A DNA stretch of 64,000 nt from contig NZ_CP150304.1 in assembly GCF_037992945.1 (NCBI RefSeq), forward strand, positions 1,119,501-1,183,500, written 5' to 3'. Positions within the stretch are counted from its first letter, which is position 1, and every line of letters begins with the position of its first letter. Below the pieces are notes generated by a model. The model was given only the letters and a program-made list of their open reading frames with translations. It searched no databases and was not told the DNA's origin. Of this stretch, positions 16,848 through 25,475 are shown piece after piece. This DNA is from Peribacillus sp. FSL E2-0218 (GTDB taxonomy: Bacteria; Bacillota; Bacilli; Bacillales; DSM-1321). Both the position numbers and the translations under genes were made by a program.

Positions 16848-17112
16848 GCGGGAAACGTAAATACCTTACGGTGAATGGCGCTGTCCCTCAGGGTAAGTTA
16901 TGGAGCGATGAGACGATTGTCAGTCATAAAAAAGCGCGGTAACATAACTTCCTATAAAAGGGGATGATGCAGTCTCCGCAGAATGATCCGATGATCTGGA
17001 TGATGCACTGGAAGGCTGTCCAACGGAATCTAACAAAGTGGAAACGTCTGCGTTTAAAATCCACGTTCCTTCCGGTAATTTCCTTTTTGTCAGAACAAAA
17101 GACGGAATTGTC
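16848..17112. other. Gap between paaK and the paaA promoter
   Basis: No credible gene. Weak secondary structure only: a nested hairpin GTGG-AAACG-TCTG-CGTTT...CCAC near 17036-17064. No ribosome site or conserved frame was found. Confidence 0.4.
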
Positions 17113-17161
17113 TTGCATTTAATATAACATTTACTTATAATAACGTTATATTAACGTTATA
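17113..17161 (+). promoter_or_regulatory. paaA promoter with tandem TAACGTTATA operator
   Basis: TTGCAT (17113-17118), 17 nt and TATAAT (17136-17141). Two identical TAACGTTATA copies follow at 17141-17150 and 17152-17161, 11 bp apart, about one helical turn. They start inside the -10 box and cover the start point, a classic repressor position. Confidence 0.65.
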
Positions 17162-17188
17162 TACATTACCGGATAAGAGGTGTTTTAG

Positions 17189-18145
17189 ATGAACATTCTT
17201 TTAAATGAGATGGCAGAACAAGAAAAGCTGAAACATTTCATTGCCAGGATCGAAGCAGGGGAAAAGATAGAAGCTGATGATTGGATGCCTGAAGATTACC
17301 GAGGGACTCTCATCAAGTTAATTTCCATGCATGGCATCAGTGAAATCATGGGGGCGCTTCCAGAGAAGGAATGGGTTCCTAAAGCTCCAACTTTAAATAG
17401 GAAACTTGGAATCATGGCAAAGGTACAGGATGAAATGGGGCATGGACAATTATTGCTTCGTGTCGTCGAGGATTTGCTAAAGCCGTTCGGCAAAAAACGG
17501 GATGATCTTATGCAGGATTTATTTAATGGAGATTTAAAGTTTCATAATGTCTTCCATATGGAGGCCAAGACTTGGGGAGATGCGGGCTTGATTGGCTGGC
17601 TTGTAGACGGGGCGGCGATCATCTCCCAAACGAATATGCTAGGCGCTTCATATGGACCATATTCCCGTGCGTTACACCGGATTTGTGCCGAAGAAGTTTT
17701 TCACGCCCAGCATGGCGAGGCGATCATCATGGCTTTGGCCGAAGGGACGGAAGAACAAAGGAGATTGGTTCAGGACTCGATCGATTATTGGTGGGAATCA
17801 TTGCTGCTTTTCTTTGGCCCTCCAAGCAAGAATGAGGTGGGGTCATCCAAACAGGATGTAACGATTAGGTACAGAATCAGAACGAGTACGAATGAAGAGC
17901 TTCGCCAGGCCTTCTTTTCCAAATATGTGAAGCGGATCCTTTCACTCGGCTATACCATCCCGGATGAAACCCTTCGATTTGATAAAGAATCGAAAACCTG
18001 GATATACAAGCAACCTGATTGGAGCAAATTGAAGGTGATGGCGAGGAATAAAGGACCACGTTCACAGGATCGCCTGAATCTTCGAAGAATTTCCTATGAA
18101 AATAATAAATGGGTACGGGAAGCCTTGGCTCCGAAGGTCATCTAA
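17189..18145 (+). CDS. paaA: Phenylacetyl-CoA 1,2-epoxidase subunit A (catalytic)
   Basis: 318 residues, ferritin-like di-iron fold. The iron motifs are DEMGH (E82, H85) and AEEVFHAQHGE (E169, H172). PaaA with PaaC forms the epoxidase that adds one oxygen to the aromatic ring of phenylacetyl-CoA. First gene of the long paaABCD... operon; ribosome site AAGAGG. Confidence 0.95.
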   Translation: MNILLNEMAEQEKLKHFIARIEAGEKIEADDWMPEDYRGTLIKLISMHGISEIMGALPEKEWVPKAPTLNRKLGIMAKVQDEMGHGQLLLRVVEDLLKPFGKKRDDLMQDLFNGDLKFHNVFHMEAKTWGDAGLIGWLVDGAAIISQTNMLGASYGPYSRALHRICAEEVFHAQHGEAIIMALAEGTEEQRRLVQDSIDYWWESLLLFFGPPSKNEVGSSKQDVTIRYRIRTSTNEELRQAFFSKYVKRILSLGYTIPDETLRFDKESKTWIYKQPDWSKLKVMARNKGPRSQDRLNLRRISYENNKWVREALAPKVI

Positions 18146-18163
18146 GGGAGGGGGAAGGAAGGT

Positions 18164-18523
18164 ATGGAACCAAGACAAGCAACTTACTTTGAAGAATTTG
18201 AAGTATTTAGCCGTAAAACGAAATCCTCGCCCGTTCAATATCAGTTTAGCCTGCTGGCCCCGAATGAGGATATCGCCATCATGATGGCACAGGAGAATTT
18301 CATGAGACGAGAAGCAGTTGATGATATCTGGGTCGTCAAAAGACAGGATATACGGAAAATGACGGCCGATGAGAAGAAAACGCTTCAGCGTATGGACAAC
18401 AAAGATTACAGGACCACAAAAGGATATGGGTACCTGAAGAAAAAATGGCGGAAGTATGAGCAGGAAATGCTCGATGAAAAAGAAATAATGTCTTGGGCGG
18501 GAGGTGTGAAAGATGGAGAATGA
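18164..18523 (+). CDS. paaB: Phenylacetyl-CoA epoxidase subunit B
   Basis: 119 residues, a little longer than the enterobacterial protein. Contains the PaaB core FEVFSRKTKSSPVQYQFSL and DEDIAIMMAQENFMRRE-like region with WVVKR. PaaB bridges PaaAC heterodimers in the epoxidase complex. Its end overlaps the paaC start by 11 nt, indicating coupled translation. Confidence 0.93.
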   Translation: MEPRQATYFEEFEVFSRKTKSSPVQYQFSLLAPNEDIAIMMAQENFMRREAVDDIWVVKRQDIRKMTADEKKTLQRMDNKDYRTTKGYGYLKKKWRKYEQEMLDEKEIMSWAGGVKDGE

Positions 18524-19313
18524 ATCATTGAAGAACATGGCAATCAAGGAATTGCTGCTTCACTTGGCCGATGATGATTTTATCCATGCATATCGTGGTT
18601 CTGAATGGCTGGGGCTCGCTCCCCATATCGAGGAAGATGTGGCATCCTCCTCGATAGCCCAAGATACGATGGGGCATGCCGCGATATTTTATCAATTATT
18701 GGAAGAAATCGGGGAGGGAACGGCAGATCGGCTCGCCCACGACCGTCCCGCCAATGAACGGCGCAATGCCATCATTCTCGAAGCTGCCAATGGTCCCGGA
18801 CATTATATGAAAGACCCTGATTATGATTGGGCCTTTGCAGTGGTACGGAATTATTTTTACACTCAGGCTAAAGCGATCAAGATTCAATCTCTGCAATCAA
18901 GCTCTTATGAACCGCTTGCTGAAGTCGCGCAAAAGGTACAGATGGAACTTTACTATCATTTGATGCACTGGAAATTGTGGTTCGTCCAATTGCTTGGTTC
19001 GGATCACGAGGAAGCGGTTTCGAAAATGAAAGCAGCGATTGAGAAAACCTTACCGAATTTCGCCGGCGTGTTTTCACTTGGACAATATGGCGAAGAAATG
19101 GTGGAGCAAGGCTTGATAGAGGGCGAAGCGACCTTACGGAAGAAATGGATCGAGGCCATCACCCCGGTTTTTGAAAGTGTAGGCTTAGTTACCACATTTG
19201 AAATGGGCATGGCCAAAGGTGATGGGCGAAACGGCGTGCACACGGAGGATTTGGAAACGGCGCTCGAAACGTTAAGCGAAGTGTATGCGTCCGATAAAGC
19301 TGCTTCATGGTGA
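18513..19313 (+). CDS. paaC: Phenylacetyl-CoA epoxidase subunit C (structural)
   Basis: 266 residues, helical ferritin-like protein related to PaaA. The segment SSIAQDTMGHAAIF replaces the Glu of the ExxH motif by Asp, as expected for the non-catalytic partner subunit. It overlaps paaB, supporting a stoichiometric complex. Confidence 0.94.
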   Translation: MENESLKNMAIKELLLHLADDDFIHAYRGSEWLGLAPHIEEDVASSSIAQDTMGHAAIFYQLLEEIGEGTADRLAHDRPANERRNAIILEAANGPGHYMKDPDYDWAFAVVRNYFYTQAKAIKIQSLQSSSYEPLAEVAQKVQMELYYHLMHWKLWFVQLLGSDHEEAVSKMKAAIEKTLPNFAGVFSLGQYGEEMVEQGLIEGEATLRKKWIEAITPVFESVGLVTTFEMGMAKGDGRNGVHTEDLETALETLSEVYASDKAASW

Positions 19314-19340
19314 ACCATTAGAGAAAAGGGGAGGGATATC

Positions 19341-19838
19341 ATGTCGACCGTACTGATAAACTCAGATGAAATATATAAGCTTCTGGAAGACGTTAAAGAT
19401 CCCGAAATCGATACAGTAAGCATTCTGGATTTGGGAATGGTTGAAGAAGTGACGGTTTCGGGCCCGGACGTATCGGTGAAAATGCTGCCGACCTTTCTGG
19501 GATGCCCGGCATTGCCAATCATTCAGAAAAATGTGGAGACGGCTGTAAAACAGCTTCCAACGGTAAGGAATGTAAGCGTTACATTTTTGCGCTGCCCTTC
19601 CTGGACGTCCGATCGTATTACGGAAAAAGGGAAAGCAGGATTGAAGGTTTTCGGGATCTCCCCCCCTCCCAGACAAATGAAAAAAGATGGATCATGGCAT
19701 ATAGATTGTCCGTATTGTGAATCAAAATATGTCACGATGGAGAATATATTCGGCCCGACAGCCTGCCGCAGCATCTTATATTGCAAAGCATGTAAAAACC
19801 CGTTCGAAGCAATGAAACCGATGATAAAAATGATCTAA
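19341..19838 (+). CDS. paaD: Phenylacetyl-CoA epoxidase assembly factor PaaD
   Basis: 165 residues. The N-terminal MIP18/DUF59 domain (VKDPEIDTVSILDLGMVE, LGCPA at about 54-58) is followed by a C-terminal zinc- or iron-binding ribbon, CPYC (123-126), C142, C148 and C151. This is the PaaD layout; the protein is needed for maturation of the di-iron epoxidase. Confidence 0.92.
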   Translation: MSTVLINSDEIYKLLEDVKDPEIDTVSILDLGMVEEVTVSGPDVSVKMLPTFLGCPALPIIQKNVETAVKQLPTVRNVSVTFLRCPSWTSDRITEKGKAGLKVFGISPPPRQMKKDGSWHIDCPYCESKYVTMENIFGPTACRSILYCKACKNPFEAMKPMIKMI

Positions 19839-19857
19839 TAAATGGAGGTTTTCTAAC

Positions 19858-20163
19858 ATGATAAAGCTAATTGCCCTATATAAACAACCTGAAAACAAGG
19901 AAGAATTCGATGAGCACTATTTCAATGTCCACGGTCCGTTAACAGAAAAAATCCCTGGTCTTCAAAAAATGGAGGTCACTAAAATAATCGGGACTCCAAT
20001 GGGCAAAGACTCTGAATATCACATTCTATGTGAAATGTATTATGAAAACCATGATGCCCTCCAAAAAGGAATGAGTTCCCCAGAAGGAAAAGCATCGGGG
20101 AAAGACTTAATGGGCTTTGCAGGGAAGTTAGTGACGATGATGATTGGCGAAGAAATGAAATGA
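19858..20163 (+). CDS. EthD-family small protein
   Basis: 101 residues of the dimeric alpha-beta barrel EthD family: MIKLIALYKQPENKEEFDEHY and NVHGPL at the N-terminus, GMSSPEGKASGKDL in the C-terminal half. EthD proteins accompany oxygenases in several catabolic clusters, with unclear role. Its TGA overlaps the next gene by an ATGA junction, so it is expressed with the phenylacetate enzymes, right after the epoxidase genes. Confidence 0.85.
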   Translation: MIKLIALYKQPENKEEFDEHYFNVHGPLTEKIPGLQKMEVTKIIGTPMGKDSEYHILCEMYYENHDALQKGMSSPEGKASGKDLMGFAGKLVTMMIGEEMK

Positions 20164-20936
20164 ATGCGCTCCAGTTCATTGAAACGTCGATCGAGGACGG
20201 CATTGGATTCATCTTTCTAAACAGGCCGAAGCAATTGAATGCCCTTAATAGGAAGATGATCAGTGAAATCGTTTCGACGATGGAAGCATTCGACATCGAT
20301 TCCCAAGTGAAGGTGATTTTGCTGTCTGGAAATGGAAAAGCATTTTCTGCCGGGGCAGATATTGACGAGATGGTGAATGACAGCCCAATCACTTTGGAGT
20401 TAACGAATCAATTTGCCGATTGGGATCGAATCAATCTAATCAGGAAGCCAATAATCGGGGCTGTGAAAAGCTTTGTATTCGGTGGTGGCTTCGAGCTTGC
20501 TTTAGCCTGTGATTTCCTGATTGCTGCCAGCGACACCCAATTTTCCTTTCCGGAAGTCACGTTGGGAGTCATGCCTGGTGCAGGAGGAACGCAGAGGCTG
20601 ACGAAATTGGTGGGCAAAACGAAGGCGCTTGAATGGATATTGACAGCCGAGAGGATCCATGCAAAGTCAGCCCTGCATTATGGTTTCATCAATAAGATCG
20701 TCGCTCCTGAATTGTTAATGGAAGTAGCGGTTGATTTTGCTCAAAAGATTGCGAAGCAACCTCCGTTGGCGGTAAGGCTGATTAAAGAATCCGTCAATAA
20801 AGCCGTTGACCATTCCTTATATGAGGGGATGCAGTTTGAACGGAAGAACTTCTATCTTCTTTTTGCATCAGGGGACCAAAAAGAAGGAATGAGTGCGTTT
20901 GTTGAAAAAAGAAAGCCTAAATTCACAGGCGGATAA
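20160..20936 (+). CDS. Enoyl-CoA hydratase/isomerase (crotonase) of the paa operon
   Basis: 258 residues, complete crotonase fold. Oxyanion-hole segments SAGADIDEM (about 66-74) and FGGGFELALACDF, plus VMPGAGGTQRL with the first hydratase-type acidic region, favour a PaaF-like 2,3-dehydroadipyl-CoA hydratase. It is coupled to the EthD gene by ATGA. One of three crotonases in the operon; which one is PaaF cannot be decided from sequence alone. Confidence 0.85.
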   Translation: MNALQFIETSIEDGIGFIFLNRPKQLNALNRKMISEIVSTMEAFDIDSQVKVILLSGNGKAFSAGADIDEMVNDSPITLELTNQFADWDRINLIRKPIIGAVKSFVFGGGFELALACDFLIAASDTQFSFPEVTLGVMPGAGGTQRLTKLVGKTKALEWILTAERIHAKSALHYGFINKIVAPELLMEVAVDFAQKIAKQPPLAVRLIKESVNKAVDHSLYEGMQFERKNFYLLFASGDQKEGMSAFVEKRKPKFTGG

Positions 20937-20946
20937 GGAGTGCTCT

Positions 20947-21720
20947 ATGTACGAAACGATCACATATAGGGTTGAAAATGGAGTCGCTTGGCTTACTTTG
21001 AACCGTCCTGATAAACTTAATGCCTTTACTTCCCAAATGAATGGGGAAATAAAGAAAGCGATCAAAGCATCTGCGGAATCTGACGTTGTACGTGCCATTA
21101 TCATCACCGGGGAAGGCAGGGCCTTTTGCTCGGGACAGGATTTATTGGAAGTGGATGAAAGCAAGCATTTAGGTCAAGTGCTCCGTGAGGACTACGGCCC
21201 GATGATGCAGCAAATTTCTCGTTGCGAAAAACCTATCATTGCGGCAGTAAACGGTGTGGCGGCAGGGGCCGGCTTCAGCCTGGCACTTGCATGCGATTTT
21301 CGGCTAATTTCCGAAAATGCCAGTTTTATAAATGCTTTTGTCAATATCGGTTTGATACCTGATTCAGGCAACCTGTACTACCTCACGCGAATCGTTGGCC
21401 ATGCGAAGGCCTTGGAACTATCCTTATTGGGAGAAAAGGTCACTGCCTCCGAGGCAAAAGCCATCGGACTCGCAACGAAAGTGATCGGTGTGGATGAATG
21501 GAACGAGCAATTGAGGGCCTTTGCAGGGAATATCGCAGCCAAGCCGACGAAAGCAATCGGCTTGATCAAAAGATACTTAGAGGCAACCTATCACCTTTCA
21601 TTGGATGAATACTTAACCGAAGAAGCGGAAGGCCAGCGAATCGCCGGTTTGACGCAGGACTTTGCTGAAGGCGTGGCAGCGTTCACCGAAAAAAGGAAAG
21701 CTCAGTTCATAGGAAAGTAA
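20947..21720 (+). CDS. paaG: Crotonase, ring 1,2-epoxyphenylacetyl-CoA isomerase type
   Basis: 257 residues from ATG 20947, chosen because AAGGAG lies seven nt before it; the open frame extends upstream into the previous gene. CSGQDLLEVDE and NIGLIPDSGNLYYLTRIVG, with Asp rather than Glu at the late acidic position, are PaaG hallmarks. PaaG converts the ring epoxide to the seven-membered oxepin-CoA. It starts 10 bp after the preceding crotonase. Confidence 0.85.
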   Translation: MYETITYRVENGVAWLTLNRPDKLNAFTSQMNGEIKKAIKASAESDVVRAIIITGEGRAFCSGQDLLEVDESKHLGQVLREDYGPMMQQISRCEKPIIAAVNGVAAGAGFSLALACDFRLISENASFINAFVNIGLIPDSGNLYYLTRIVGHAKALELSLLGEKVTASEAKAIGLATKVIGVDEWNEQLRAFAGNIAAKPTKAIGLIKRYLEATYHLSLDEYLTEEAEGQRIAGLTQDFAEGVAAFTEKRKAQFIGK

Positions 21721-21742
21721 TATAAAAAGGGAGAGGGATTAC

Positions 21743-23260
21743 ATGGTTAAAGTTCAAGAGGCGGCATTTGAAAAAGCGGAAACGAAACGTGATTATTACC
21801 ACCTGATCATTAATGGGGAAAGAGTGGAAAGCTCTAACGGATCGACTTTGGATGCATGCAATCCTGCAACTGGCGAAATCATCGCCAAGGTGGCAAAAGC
21901 CACTAAGGAAGATGCGGAAAAGGCGGTTCAAGCTGCACGTGAAGCTTTTGATAAAGGTAAATGGAAGAAAACCCCGATTAATAAACGTTCCCGTGTATTG
22001 AATAAAATTGCGGCAATCATGCGTTCCCGCTTCAATGAATTGGTTGAGCTGGAAGTGTTGAACAGCGGAAAATCCATATCGGCAGCGCAGGGCCAAGTCA
22101 TGCAGGCGATAGAGGATTTCGAATTTTATGCAGGTGCTTTAGTTGCGCACCGCGGATCTGTCAATAACGTACCTGGCCAATTCCATAACTATACCGAGAA
22201 AGAGCCAGTGGGAGTTTGCGCCCAAATCATTCCTTGGAATTATCCAATGATGATGGCAGCTTGGAAAATTGCCCCTGCAATTGCAGTTGGCTGCTCGGTG
22301 ATCGTCAAGCCGGCCTCCTTAACGCCGCTGACTGCCATCGTCTTAGGGGAAATCTGTTTGGAAGCGGGTGTGCCGTCCGGGGTGGTCAATATCATCCCTG
22401 GTCCTGGAGCGGACGTAGGGAATTACCTAGTCGAGCATCCTAACGTGAATAAGGTCGCCTTCACTGGTTCTACGCCAATCGGCAGGGACCTCATGGGTAA
22501 AGCTTCCCAAACATTAAAGAGGGTAACATTGGAGCTTGGCGGAAAATCTCCTAATATCGTTTTTGAAGATGCCGACCTTGAAGCAGCTATCGATGGCTCC
22601 CTATATGGCATTTTCTACAATACCGGACAATCTTGCGAAGCTAGATCGCGTCTATATGTGCATGAAGACATTTATGAAGAATTCGTTGCCAAGTTCGTAG
22701 AAAAAACGAAGAAATTGAAATTGGGCAATCCGCTCGATAAAGAAACGCATGTCGGGGCCATCATAGATCAGGGGCAATTGGATGTCATCAATAATTATGT
22801 TCAATCGGCCATATCGGATGGTGCGGATATCCTAACCGGCGGAAAGCCTGCGGTCATTGAAGGCTTTGAAGGAGGCTACTGGTTTGAGCCGACGGTCATT
22901 GCCAATGTCAATCATGATATGAATGTAGTGAAAGAGGAAATATTCGGTCCCGTGGTCGTCATTATGAAATTCAAAGATGAAAAAGAAGCCATCAGGCTCG
23001 CGAATGATACAGAGTTTGGACTAGGTTCAGCGCTTTGGACAAAGGATGGCGGACGTGCGACCCGAGTGGCCAATCAAATCGAAGCGGGAATCGTCATGGT
23101 GAACTGCCCATTCTCCGCTTTTCCTGGAACCCCTTTCGGAGGGTATAAACAATCAGGATTCGGACGTGAGCTGTGTATTGAAACACTCGATCTTTATACA
23201 GAAACGAAAAGCATCATTTCCTATCATGGAAGCCGTCCCTTGAATCCTTTCGGCATTTAA
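21743..23260 (+). CDS. Aldehyde dehydrogenase of the phenylacetate operon (unfused)
   Basis: 505 residues of the NAD(P)-dependent ALDH superfamily. Catalytic residues are E265 (ELGGKSP) and C299 (NTGQSCEA), with N166 in PWNYP. No C-terminal MaoC/R-hydratase domain, unlike PaaZ of E. coli. Overall it resembles betaine-aldehyde or phenylacetaldehyde dehydrogenases. It could oxidise the ring-opened semialdehyde of the pathway or produce phenylacetate from phenylacetaldehyde; the context allows both. Confidence 0.88.
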   Translation: MVKVQEAAFEKAETKRDYYHLIINGERVESSNGSTLDACNPATGEIIAKVAKATKEDAEKAVQAAREAFDKGKWKKTPINKRSRVLNKIAAIMRSRFNELVELEVLNSGKSISAAQGQVMQAIEDFEFYAGALVAHRGSVNNVPGQFHNYTEKEPVGVCAQIIPWNYPMMMAAWKIAPAIAVGCSVIVKPASLTPLTAIVLGEICLEAGVPSGVVNIIPGPGADVGNYLVEHPNVNKVAFTGSTPIGRDLMGKASQTLKRVTLELGGKSPNIVFEDADLEAAIDGSLYGIFYNTGQSCEARSRLYVHEDIYEEFVAKFVEKTKKLKLGNPLDKETHVGAIIDQGQLDVINNYVQSAISDGADILTGGKPAVIEGFEGGYWFEPTVIANVNHDMNVVKEEIFGPVVVIMKFKDEKEAIRLANDTEFGLGSALWTKDGGRATRVANQIEAGIVMVNCPFSAFPGTPFGGYKQSGFGRELCIETLDLYTETKSIISYHGSRPLNPFGI

Positions 23261-23276
23261 TCGAACATAAATAGAT

Positions 23277-23348
23277 GGCTGGCAAAACGATTGTCGGATA
23301 AGTAATTCATGTATGGATGAATGCTGATCTGATTCGTTGTAGCCGGCC
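23277..23348 (+). other. Structured intergenic element between ALDH and paaH
   Basis: In a 112-bp gap inside the operon, GGCTGGC (23277-23283) and AGCCGGCC (23341-23348), with adjoining AACGA/TCGTT, can form a long stem enclosing the inner hairpin ATTCAT (23305-23310)/ATGAAT (23317-23322). It lacks a T-run, so it is not a clear terminator. Processing or stability element is inferred. Confidence 0.4.
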
Positions 23349-23375
23349 CTCTTTAAGTAAAAGGAGGAATGGTTG

Positions 23376-24248
23376 ATGATTAAAAATCTAGTGATCGTCG
23401 GGTCCGGGGTCATGGGCAGGGGAATAGCCTACGTAGGGGCAACTGGAGGATTCGATGTAATATTGGTGGATGTGAGTCAAACGGCATTGGAAAGCGCAAA
23501 AAATGAAATTGATTCCATTTTTGAGAAGGGTGTCCGTTATCAAAAAATCAGCAAGGAGGAAGCGGCTTCCGCAAAAAATAGATTTTCATATTCTTCCAAT
23601 TTGAAAGAAGCGGCAGCAGCTGCCGATCTAATCATAGAGGCCGTTCCGGAAAAACCGGAAATTAAGAAAGCCGTTTTTGAAACGCTTGAAGAGTATGCAA
23701 ACGAAGCCTGTTACTTTGCAACGAATACTTCCACCATGAGCCCGACTGAAATTGGATCTTATGGTAAACGCCCCGAAAAAACGATTGCCATGCATTTTTT
23801 TAATCCTGTTCAAAAGATGCCGCTCGTGGAAATTGTGCGCGGACTTGAAACAAGTGATGAAACGGCAGCCGTAATTAAGGAAGTTGCCGGAAAAATGGGG
23901 AAAGAAACCGTGGTCATCAATGAATTCCCAGGGTTCGTGACGAGCAGGATCAGCTGCCTCGTAGGAAATGAAGCGTTTTATATGCTTCAAGAGGGTTTAG
24001 GGACACCTGAAGAAATTGATAAGGCCATTAAGTTAGGGCTGAATTACCCGATGGGGCCATTCGAGCTGGGGGATTTGGTTGGATTGGATGCCCGTTTAAA
24101 TAACCTAAAGTATTTACATAGCAAGCTTGGGGAGAAGTACCGTCCGGCGCCGCTGCTTGAACAGTATGTTAAAGCAGGCAGGCTTGGCCGCAAGTCAGGC
24201 AGGGGCGTGTATGATTATACAAAAGATGGAGAGCTGGTGAGGAAATGA
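23376..24248 (+). CDS. paaH: 3-hydroxyacyl-CoA dehydrogenase
   Basis: 290 residues. N-terminal NAD motif VGSGVMGRGIAYV and the catalytic HFFNPVQKMPLVEIV His, followed by the C-terminal helical domain (NYPMGPFELGDLVGLD). It oxidises 3-hydroxyadipyl-CoA to 3-oxoadipyl-CoA. ATG 23376 follows AAGGAGG; a TTG just before it is less likely. It is joined to the thiolase gene by an ATGA overlap. Confidence 0.9.
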   Translation: MIKNLVIVGSGVMGRGIAYVGATGGFDVILVDVSQTALESAKNEIDSIFEKGVRYQKISKEEAASAKNRFSYSSNLKEAAAAADLIIEAVPEKPEIKKAVFETLEEYANEACYFATNTSTMSPTEIGSYGKRPEKTIAMHFFNPVQKMPLVEIVRGLETSDETAAVIKEVAGKMGKETVVINEFPGFVTSRISCLVGNEAFYMLQEGLGTPEEIDKAIKLGLNYPMGPFELGDLVGLDARLNNLKYLHSKLGEKYRPAPLLEQYVKAGRLGRKSGRGVYDYTKDGELVRK

Positions 24249-25453
24249 AGGATGTCGTGATTGTCGATGCTGTAAGAACACCAATCGGTAGATATAAAGG
24301 CGCTTTGAAGAGCGTTCGCCCGGATGACCTAGGTGCGGTTGTGATCAGGGCGCTGATGGAACGCAATCCGGTGCTTCCGCCAGAAAAAATCGATGATGTC
24401 ATCTTCGGCAATGCAAATCAAGCAGGGGAGGACAATCGCAATGTGGCGAGAATGTCCGCGTTATTGGCCGGTCTTCCCGTAACTGTGGCCGGAACGACCA
24501 TTAATCGATTGTGCGGATCTGGATTGGATGCCGTCATGTATGCTGCACGGTCAATAGCTGCAGGAGAAGGAGAGATTTATATCGCAGGCGGCACCGAAAG
24601 CATGACAAGGGCACCATTCGTCATGGCCAAACCTGAAAGTGAATTTCCCCGGGGAGCAATGGAGCTCCAGGATACGACGATCGGCTGGCGCTTCACGAAT
24701 GAAAAGCTTGAAGAGATGTATGGTGTGGATTCCATGCCCCAAACAGCGGAAAATGTCGCACGGCGTTTTTCCGTTTCGCGGGAAGAACAAGATCGATTCG
24801 CACTTCAGAGCCAGCAACGAGCGAAAAATGCAGTGGAAAATGAACGGTTTTTCAATGAAATCGTACCGGTCAGATATACGGATCGTAAGGGGAATGAGGT
24901 CATTTTCATTAAAGATGAACATCCCCGTCCTGAAACGACCATCGAAAAGCTGGAAAAACTTAAACCGATTTTTAAGGGCGGAACTGTAACGGCCGGTAAT
25001 GCCTCTGGTGTGAACGATGGAGCTTCAGCCTTGCTGTTAATGAGTGGTGAAAAAGCGCGCGAACTTGGATTGCAGCCTTTGGCCAAATATGTGGCAGGTG
25101 CGGTAGCTGGATTGGAACCGTCAGTCATGGGACTTGGTCCCATTCTTGCGACCGAAAAGGCATTGAAGCGGGCGAAAATCGCGATTGAAGACATTGGCTT
25201 AATTGAATTGAACGAGGCATTCGCCTCCCAATCGGTCGAGTGTATCCGCCAATTGAAGCTGGATCAGGAGAAAGTGAATGTCAATGGCGGGGCGATTGCG
25301 TTTGGTCACCCACTCGGGGCAAGCGGTGCGCGTATTTTAACAACGCTTGTTCACGAAATGAAAAAGCGAAATGTACGTTACGGCCTTGCCACGATGTGTG
25401 TCGGTGTTGGGCAAGGGATTTCGGCGATCATTGAAAAAATGGAAGAGGATTGA
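24245..25453 (+). CDS. paaJ: Thiolase, 3-oxoadipyl-CoA type
   Basis: 402 residues, complete thiolase. Active-site Cys90 in NRLCGSGLDAV, His in FGHPLGASGAR and the second Cys in TMCVGVGQG. The RTPIGRYKGALK start and the length fit PcaF/PaaJ thiolases cleaving 3-oxoadipyl-CoA to succinyl-CoA and acetyl-CoA; some also cleave the 3-oxo-dehydrosuberyl intermediate. Overlaps paaH by 4 nt. Confidence 0.9.
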   Translation: MKDVVIVDAVRTPIGRYKGALKSVRPDDLGAVVIRALMERNPVLPPEKIDDVIFGNANQAGEDNRNVARMSALLAGLPVTVAGTTINRLCGSGLDAVMYAARSIAAGEGEIYIAGGTESMTRAPFVMAKPESEFPRGAMELQDTTIGWRFTNEKLEEMYGVDSMPQTAENVARRFSVSREEQDRFALQSQQRAKNAVENERFFNEIVPVRYTDRKGNEVIFIKDEHPRPETTIEKLEKLKPIFKGGTVTAGNASGVNDGASALLLMSGEKARELGLQPLAKYVAGAVAGLEPSVMGLGPILATEKALKRAKIAIEDIGLIELNEAFASQSVECIRQLKLDQEKVNVNGGAIAFGHPLGASGARILTTLVHEMKKRNVRYGLATMCVGVGQGISAIIEKMEED

Positions 25454-25475
25454 TTTATAAAAGGGGAGAGAATAT

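Noticed and set aside
18062..18547. 161-codon minus-strand frame opposite paaA-paaC
   Set aside because: Lies entirely over well-supported paa genes; no ribosome site.
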